37,563 nucleotides of DNA. Origin: an uncultured Erysipelotrichaceae bacterium. GTDB taxonomy: Bacteria > Bacillota_I > Bacilli_A > RF39 > UBA660. Each line of letters begins with the position of its first letter. Position 1 is the stretch's first letter. This document shows positions 32,893 through 37,563 of this stretch, piece by piece. The position numbers and the translations under genes were made by a program. Location: positions 1 to 37,563 of the forward strand of contig CAOJUX010000011.1 in assembly GCA_948444795.1 (NCBI GenBank), read 5' to 3'. A model generated the notes under the pieces. That model saw only the letters and a program-made list of their open reading frames with translations, ran no database searches and was not told the origin of the DNA.

Positions 32893-33408
32893 CTAATCAA
32901 TAGATATTTTAGATTTTTTACCATAAGCATTTCTTTTAATATATGCTATCATTCTATTGTTTTCTATAACACCACTAATAAAACCTATAATCATAAACAA
33001 ATATTGTAGTCCATTGTCTTTTATAAAACCATATATTATAAAAAATACGATTACTATCATTACAATAATTAATTCAAAAAAATGTTCTTTTTGCCATTTT
33101 TTCTTAAAAAATTCAATTTTTTCCTTTAACGTAAAAACACTATTTTCTAACGTGCTCAACAAATTATTATCAGCAACTTCCTTAAATGTTTCATCTGGTA
33201 ATCTTTCCCCTGAAAAAAATTCATTAAGTGTAATATCTAATATTTTACATATTTCTTTATAAAGGGAAACATCTGGCAAACAAACACCATTTTCCCATTT
33301 TGAAACAGATTTATCAGTAACTCCTAAAAGATTAGCCAACTGAACTTGTGTTAACTTTTTTGTTTTACGACATTCTGCAATTAATTTTCCTATTTTTTCT
33401 TGATTCAT
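32893..33408 (-). CDS. Xre-family regulator with membrane-spanning C-terminus
   Basis: A 171-residue protein. The HTH-3 domain at 5-60 has the classic signature KKLTQVQLANLLGVTDKSVS, then KWENGVCLPDV. Two hydrophobic helices follow (about 112-148, FFELIIVMIVIVFFIIYGFI and LQYLFMIIGFISGVI). This layout, an Xre HTH joined to C-terminal membrane helices, is common in Firmicutes and may sense an envelope state or a partner. SD CGAGGAGG is before ATG 33408. Its target is unknown. It points the same way as pepF downstream. Confidence 0.85.
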   Translation of the reverse strand: MNQEKIGKLIAECRKTKKLTQVQLANLLGVTDKSVSKWENGVCLPDVSLYKEICKILDITLNEFFSGERLPDETFKEVADNNLLSTLENSVFTLKEKIEFFKKKWQKEHFFELIIVMIVIVFFIIYGFIKDNGLQYLFMIIGFISGVIENNRMIAYIKRNAYGKKSKISID

Positions 33409-33496
33409 AACATTCCTCCTCGTAAAACATTATATATTATCAAGCAAATATCTAACACCTCTTAAAAGTAGAGTTAGTCCCAAATTGCCTTGTAAT

Positions 33497-33712
33497 TTAT
33501 CTTTTAATATGTGTTGTAATAACTTTATAACTATATGATTTAATAGTTATTACTATATTATCAATTTCACAATACCAATTCTTATCTAATTTAAGATTTT
33601 TCTTGATTCTATTAATACCAATTTTAGTAGTATTAATTTTATCAATATTTAATAATAGTATTTTTTCATTATAAACATCTTCATGTCTTACAATTTGAAT
33701 TATAATTCTCAA
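33497..33712 (-). CDS. DUF3781-like small protein, internally shortened
   Basis: A 71-residue ORF. NIDKINTTKIGINRIKKNLK and KNWYCEIDNIVITIKSYSYK, then VITTH, resemble the two halves of DUF3781 proteins (family usually has about 20 more residues between them). Here LKLD runs straight into KNWYC, as if an internal segment has been lost. The start is TTG 33712 overlapping the methyltransferase TGA; no SD is seen, so the gene may be a degraded remnant or translationally coupled. The function of DUF3781 is unknown. Recognition is from memory of the family and moderate. Confidence 0.5.
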   Translation of the reverse strand: MRIIIQIVRHEDVYNEKILLLNIDKINTTKIGINRIKKNLKLDKNWYCEIDNIVITIKSYSYKVITTHIKR

Positions 33713-34641
33713 CGTTTTGATTTTTTCTTCAATATATGATTCATATATACAGACAAATCCATTTCAATTGTATCTGCCATAAAATATACAGGCACAATAT
33801 TTCCTAAAACTTCTTTAGGAAATATTTTACAAAATAAAGTCAATAATGCTCCAAAGTTAAAATATCTTTGTATCCTAGTTTGGTAATGTTTCAAATGGCT
33901 AATAACTTTATTTTTCATATTTTCTTCTCTAACAACTTCAAAATCATTATTTTTTATATATTGATTGATATTTCCAATATATTCAAATTCATTTAAATAG
34001 TATCCGTTTTCAACTAATTTAGCACCAATTTCCTCTATTTCGGATAACTCAGTTCTCTTTTTGTTTAAATATGCATCATAAATTATAAAGAAACCATTAG
34101 GTTTTAATACTCTATTTACTTCTTTAAATATTTGATTCTTATTTTGTGAATAACATAATGTTTCTATAGCATATACCATATCAATAGAATTATCTTCAAT
34201 CATACTTAGATTATGATAATCATTTTGAATTAAAGTTATATCATGTTTTTTATTTTTCTTATCTAAACCAGGATACAAATCAATTCCTGTAAATTTAACA
34301 TTAGGATGCCTTTTTGCTAAATAAGCCATATTAGCACCTTGACCACATCCCAATTCCAGTACATTTTTAATTTCTAAATTGTCTTTTAAAATCTCACTTA
34401 ATTTTTCTTCATGATATTCTTGATATTTTACACCTTTTTTGTGTATTCCATCATCTGATATGCCTATATGCATTTCTCCATTTTTTGATCCTGTCAAACG
34501 ATATAAAAGATATTTTGTTTTTTTATAGTATCTAATAACATCATCATTAGAAAAAGTATCCTTTTCATAAATAAAGTCAAAATTTATTTTACTTCTTAAC
34601 CATATTAAATCTTTTATTAGTTTTTTCTTGTATTGTTCCAT
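33709..34641 (-). CDS. Class I SAM-dependent methyltransferase
   Basis: About 310 residues. Motif I VLELGCGQGANMAYLAKR lies near 94-111, followed by FTGIDLYPG and the post-motif IYDAYLNKK. The fold is of the small-molecule methyltransferase type with an N-terminal helical cap and a C-terminal helical extension (FGALLTLFCKIFPKEVLGNI). Substrate unknown; sterol or fatty-acid type methyltransferases share this build. An ATG at 34653 gives four more residues but has no SD. The 34641 start is preferred, though its SD is weak too. The next ORF overlaps its stop by 4 bases. Confidence 0.82.
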   Translation of the reverse strand: MEQYKKKLIKDLIWLRSKINFDFIYEKDTFSNDDVIRYYKKTKYLLYRLTGSKNGEMHIGISDDGIHKKGVKYQEYHEEKLSEILKDNLEIKNVLELGCGQGANMAYLAKRHPNVKFTGIDLYPGLDKKNKKHDITLIQNDYHNLSMIEDNSIDMVYAIETLCYSQNKNQIFKEVNRVLKPNGFFIIYDAYLNKKRTELSEIEEIGAKLVENGYYLNEFEYIGNINQYIKNNDFEVVREENMKNKVISHLKHYQTRIQRYFNFGALLTLFCKIFPKEVLGNIVPVYFMADTIEMDLSVYMNHILKKKSKR

Positions 34642-34815
34642 AAATTTCCACATCCATTCATAAAAATTACTTATATATCAATTATATCAAAAATTGCTAA
34701 TAATTGATATGTCATTACATAAAAATGTTAAAAAATAATATTTTATTTCTCAAAATAATTATCTTTATTTTTAAAATTGTTTTAAATCATATAAATTTTC
34801 TTTTATCATTCATTA

Positions 34816-35430
34816 CTAATTTTTAATTCTTTTTCTTATCATTAAAAAATCAAAATTGTCTCTATAAATATCTTTTACAATTTGCTCATAAGAAAATGTT
34901 ACATCAATTTGTACATCACCCTCATACCAAGAATTTGATATATAAAATTCGTTTTTATCTTTATTCAAACTAGTTATTACAATATAATGTCCTTCTTCAG
35001 CAAATATATTTGGATGTGGTCCTACTCCAATTATTGCCATATATCCTTCTTTAATCATTTTTATTACAGTTTGCTTCATTAATTCTGGATGGTTATAGTT
35101 AATTTTAATTATTTTATATTCTATATCCATTTTTTCTTCTATTAATTTATTTAAACAATATATTATCGACACTCCATTAATTCCTTCAAAATATCCTTCT
35201 GAAAGAAATCCATATTCATTAAATAGCATTTTTTTCGAAATAGAAATAGGATCTTCATCATATCCTAAACTTGCCAAAATAGTAGCTAATGAGGTTGGTC
35301 CACAACCATTCTTTTTTATTATCCAATTAGTATCTTCTAATGGTTCTGTATATTCATATTGTTTAAATCTTTTAGTTAAACGCCTTCCATATTTATTTGG
35401 ACCTATCAAATCATATTTTCTGTCACTCAT
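34816..35430 (-). CDS. C39-like papain-fold cysteine peptidase, cytosolic
   Basis: A 204-residue protein with a C39_2-type papain-like domain: Cys43 in NGCGPTSLATIL, His148 in EEGHYIVITSL and Asn166 in FYISNSWYEG give a plausible Cys-His-Asn triad. There is no signal peptide or membrane helix, so it acts inside the cell or is released some other way. Substrate unknown. It could be a protease, an acyl or peptide hydrolase, or a toxin-type effector. SD TGAGGTAATTACT precedes ATG 35430. A terminator at 35462-35500 lies upstream, so it starts its own unit. Confidence 0.75.
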   Translation of the reverse strand: MSDRKYDLIGPNKYGRRLTKRFKQYEYTEPLEDTNWIIKKNGCGPTSLATILASLGYDEDPISISKKMLFNEYGFLSEGYFEGINGVSIIYCLNKLIEEKMDIEYKIIKINYNHPELMKQTVIKMIKEGYMAIIGVGPHPNIFAEEGHYIVITSLNKDKNEFYISNSWYEGDVQIDVTFSYEQIVKDIYRDNFDFLMIRKRIKN

Positions 35431-35461
35431 AGTAATTACCTCAAAGTTTATATTTTATTTT

Positions 35462-35500
35462 AAAAAAAAAATAGTCAGTAATAATTTATTAACTGACTAT
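35462..35500 (-). terminator. Terminator after the split-gene locus
   Basis: On the minus strand, ATAGTCAGT and ACTGACTAT form a 9-bp stem with a 12-base loop, followed by nine T's. It lies 16 bases past the stop of the 35516-36054 ORF. Confidence 0.9.
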
Positions 35501-35515
35501 AATATAACATATATT

Positions 35516-36054
35516 TTAATTATTTTGGATATTTTTATCTAAAGTTCTCACTATTTTTTTTATATTGTCATTTCCAATTTGAGTAGTTGTAGTTTTAACA
35601 TCAGGATCTTCATCCCACATATATACGCGATCTACTTCATGACTTTCTTTAAATGTTGATGATGCTAAATCTATATCCAATGAACTTTTATATTCGCCAA
35701 AAGCTATACCAAACATATTTTGATAACCATTAATTAACAATTCATAATTTGCTCTTGCCAAATATCCACCACCACAATTACTGATTTTCAAAGTCTTATC
35801 TTGTTGATATAAAATTGCAATTCTTCTTGAAATTACTCTATAAAAATCTAATAATTCTTTTCTCATTGATTTAAGGCCAATAATTTCAGCTAAATCCATT
35901 TCAAATAAATATTTGTTAATATCTTTGCATTGCTCTGGCCATTTATGATATTCAACTTGCTTATTTATATAACTATTCCAAATATTTTTAACAATTTCTG
36001 CAGTAAGATACTTTCCAATCATTAAAGCATTTTCTTCAATTTCAAGAGTATCAT
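35516..36054 (-). pseudogene. C-terminal part of a frameshifted hypothetical gene
   Basis: The first ATG in this frame is at 36022 and gives 168 residues (MIGKYLTAEIVKNIWNS...), but it has no SD. The same frame stays open upstream to about 36054, reading KRAIDDTLEIEENALMIGKY, and continues the sense of the preceding ORF. It meets that ORF at a run of six A's. Removing one A would join both into a single protein of roughly 330 residues. I do not recognise a catalytic motif; the region is helical, with NCGGGYLARANYELLINGYQ near the middle and a TTTT tract late on. Taken alone, it could also be an independent gene. Confidence 0.55.
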
Positions 36055-36503
36055 CAATTGCTCTTTTTTGGCTGGTCTGATAAATATTTACCTATCAAAT
36101 TTCTTATTTCTGTTGTTTTTCCTTCACCATATCTTCCACTAGGCATAAAATATGTATTTATAACGCTTCTATCAAATTCACTCAATCTATAATTAGCTTT
36201 TATAATATAATCTCCATCAGTTTCACTATATATCATATCCATATGTGGTATAACTTGTTTTTCATTTGGATTCCAATTTATAGTTATAGACCAATCATTT
36301 TCAGCTTTTCTTTTAAAAAATCTTTGAAATAATTTTTCATTCTCATGTAAAGAATCTTGAACTGGCATTTTACTTTCAAAAAAATATAAAAAACTTATAA
36401 ATTCAGATGTTAAGAATTGTGGTTCATATCCATTGTTAACTTTGTACATCATATATTCTACAATTAAATCATCTACTGTTAGATTGTGCTCTAAATTAAC
36501 CAT
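36054..36503 (-). pseudogene. N-terminal part of a frameshifted hypothetical gene
   Basis: A 149-residue reading, MVNLEHNLTVDDLIVEYMMY to LSDQPKKSN, with a good SD (AAGGAG before GTGATAAAATG). It stops right after CCAAAAAAGAGC, a homopolymer where a +1 shift leads into the following frame. The protein is acidic-helical in its first 70 residues and has WSITINWNPNEKQVIPHMDM in the middle. No known domain is recognised. The good SD here and the missing SD of the following ORF support one broken gene rather than two. A sequencing error, a real mutation or a programmed +1 shift are all open. Confidence 0.55.
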
Positions 36504-36577
36504 TTTATCACTTCTCCTTGTTGGTTATATATTTTACTACTTTTCTTTTAATATTGGAATACTTTTAATCAATTTAA

Positions 36578-36597
36578 CAGGATAAACGCATGAATTT
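36578..36597. repeat. Possible terminal end of the ISAs1-type element
   Basis: CAGGATAAACGCATGAATTT lies just beyond the transposase stop and resembles, from memory, the end sequence of ISAs1-family elements. No partner end is visible in the window. Confidence 0.35.
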
Positions 36598-36604
36598 TTG
36601 AAAC

Positions 36605-37036
36605 TTATGTGTTTTTATATTTAAGAATAAGAGAGTCAGCTTCAATTATTTTAAGAATATTATCCATCTCATTTGCAAAATCTAATGATAATTCATACAT
36701 TATTAATTTCATACTTTTATTATAAATTGATTTAACTAATTTCATGATTATTAATGCAATTCTTCTGATTACTCCTAAATTTTTCGCTCCATTTTTTTCA
36801 AGTATTTTATTTTTATCTTCTTTAAATATTATATTCAATGGTGCATGCAAATTATTTTCTACTCCCCAATGTTTTCTTACTGCATCTGCAAAATCAATTA
36901 TATTATTTTCAAAACTAACTATATAATGTCTTCTTTCTTCTGTTATTTCTCCTGTATTAATATTTTCTATTGTTTTTATTTCAAGACCAATTGATTTCAA
37001 TCCTTTCCATTTTTCATATCCATTTAATATTATTTG
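36605..37036 (-). pseudogene. ISAs1-family transposase remnant (C-terminal part)
   Basis: About 144 codons open from 37036, after an in-frame TAA, to the stop at 36605. The protein GLKSIGLEIKTIENI, then RRHYIVSFENNIIDFADAVR and KHWGVENNLHAPLNIIFKED is the C-terminal third of an ISAs1-type DDE transposase (HWGVEN carries the catalytic Glu). The N-terminal two thirds are absent; the open frame begins at the NGYEKWKGLK segment and has no ATG. The element is therefore dead and marks an old insertion next to the split gene. Confidence 0.8.
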
Positions 37037-37106
37037 TTAAATAATATTCTCTTGTTATTACCAATTATTTGAACAAGGAAATTTAATAACTAAATCTTTA
37101 CATCTC

Positions 37107-37151
37107 AAATTAAAAGAAGTAAGTGATTCCGCTCTTATTTTCACTTACTTC
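37107..37151 (-). terminator. Terminator, 11-bp stem
   Basis: On the minus strand, GAAGTAAGTGA and TCACTTACTTC form an 11-bp perfect stem with a 14-base loop, followed by TTTTAATTT. It probably ends the transcript of the partial gene at the right edge. The rest of 37037-37372 holds no gene that I can support. Confidence 0.65.
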
Positions 37152-37372
37152 ACTCACATCAGCTCTTAATGATTATTTCTTCCAATTTTCAATTAAGATT
37201 TGATACTTAATTATATACCATTTGTTCTTTGATTGTTCTTTGATTTCACTACTTTTTTTACTTTTCTTTTTTGCGTGATATAAACTTTTGCTTTTATAAA
37301 TTATTTTTCTCTCATTTTTATAGATTTTTTCTTTTTTTGAATTAGCTTTTTCTCTGTGCTACTTTATAATAA

Positions 37373-37563
37373 TTAAGAATGTTTTGTTCTTTGTCGTGTT
37401 TGGTCTGGTTGTACTGGAATTTCATCACCACAAGATAATTTAATTAAATCTAGTGTTTCTCTTAAATTTTCTAAAGATTGTCTTACATCTTTTCTTAATT
37501 CACTTCTAGTTGTTACCTTTGCAATAGTGTTTACTAACCCATATTGTGAGATATTTTCTAATG
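37373..37563 (-). CDS. Partial CDS at right edge, unknown function
   Basis: A minus-strand reading frame open from the right edge to TAA at 37373-37375, at least 62 codons. The 3' end of the protein contains NISQYGLVNTIAKVTTRSEL, then RKDVRQSLENLRETLDLIKL and ends TRQRTKHS. It is a helical, charged tail of a longer protein whose start is outside the window. No domain is recognised. Codon use is like that of its neighbours. A plasmid or phage protein is possible but not shown. Confidence 0.5.
   Translation of the reverse strand, partial: LENISQYGLVNTIAKVTTRSELRKDVRQSLENLRETLDLIKLSCGDEIPVQPDQTRQRTKHS

Noticed and set aside
36054-36070. Classic -1 slippery heptamer A AAA AAG at the end of the split gene
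   Set aside because: A -1 shift enters a frame that soon meets a TAA; only a +1 shift joins the two ORFs, so a dnaX-type -1 event does not explain it.
1-37563. CRISPR arrays, tRNA and rRNA genes
   Set aside because: No regularly spaced direct repeats, tRNA cloverleaf or rRNA sequence was recognised on either strand by reading.

Overview
The window is strongly AT-rich and almost every gene lies on the minus strand. The gene content points to a low-GC Firmicute (Bacilli, or a Mollicutes-related gut lineage): single-chain class II glycyl-tRNA synthetase behind a T-box, sepF-divIVA, ftsI with a PASTA domain next to mraY, LemA/DUF2207, and AGGAGG-type ribosome binding sites. TGA is used as a stop, so the genetic code is standard. 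Species cannot be named from sequence alone.

Layout. (1) 1-1260: edge of a prophage or phage remnant, with a partial surface or tail protein, a gp10-like tail/baseplate protein and an ArpU/sigma-like regulator. (2) 1436-7750: Gfo/Idh/MocA oxidoreductase, LysR regulator, SWIM/SNF2 helicase and a small hypothetical protein. (3) 7796-14437: DUF2207 and LemA membrane proteins; a plus-strand DUF368 lipid-carrier transporter; a membrane metallophosphoesterase; an odd sigma-70-like factor; divIVA; sepF. (4) 14549-16100: glyS with its own promoter and a very short T-box leader. (5) 16151-26531: a polysaccharide cluster (four or more glycosyltransferases, PssD/PssE pair, acetyltransferase, Wzy-like polymerase) between a DNA glycosylase gene and mraY-ftsI. 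(6) 26602-29467: a compact bacteriocin operon, made of a C39 peptidase ABC exporter, a short accessory protein and two small double-glycine-leader peptides (43 and 51 aa), ending at a terminator. (7) 29468-30768: a retron, made of a reverse transcriptase with the NAXXH, YxDD and VTG motifs, an upstream msr-msd RNA that can be folded by eye, an extended -10 promoter and a terminator. (8) 30927-35430: PepF, a membrane-anchored Xre regulator, a methyltransferase, a DUF3781-like fragment and a C39-like cytosolic peptidase. (9) 35462-37563: a gene apparently split by a frameshift, an ISAs1-type transposase remnant and a partial CDS at the right edge.

How the genes fit together. Regions 3-5 are envelope growth and division genes: UndP recycling (DUF368), lipid I synthesis (MraY), septal cross-linking (FtsI), the Z-ring and pole (SepF, DivIVA) and a surface polysaccharide. 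Regions 6-9 and 1 are accessory. The best candidates for something new are the two-peptide bacteriocin (both mature peptides carry GxxxG, typical of class IIb pairs) and the neighbouring retron, which has no recognisable effector. The glyS T-box is also unusual: its promoter leaves room for only a very short Stem I.
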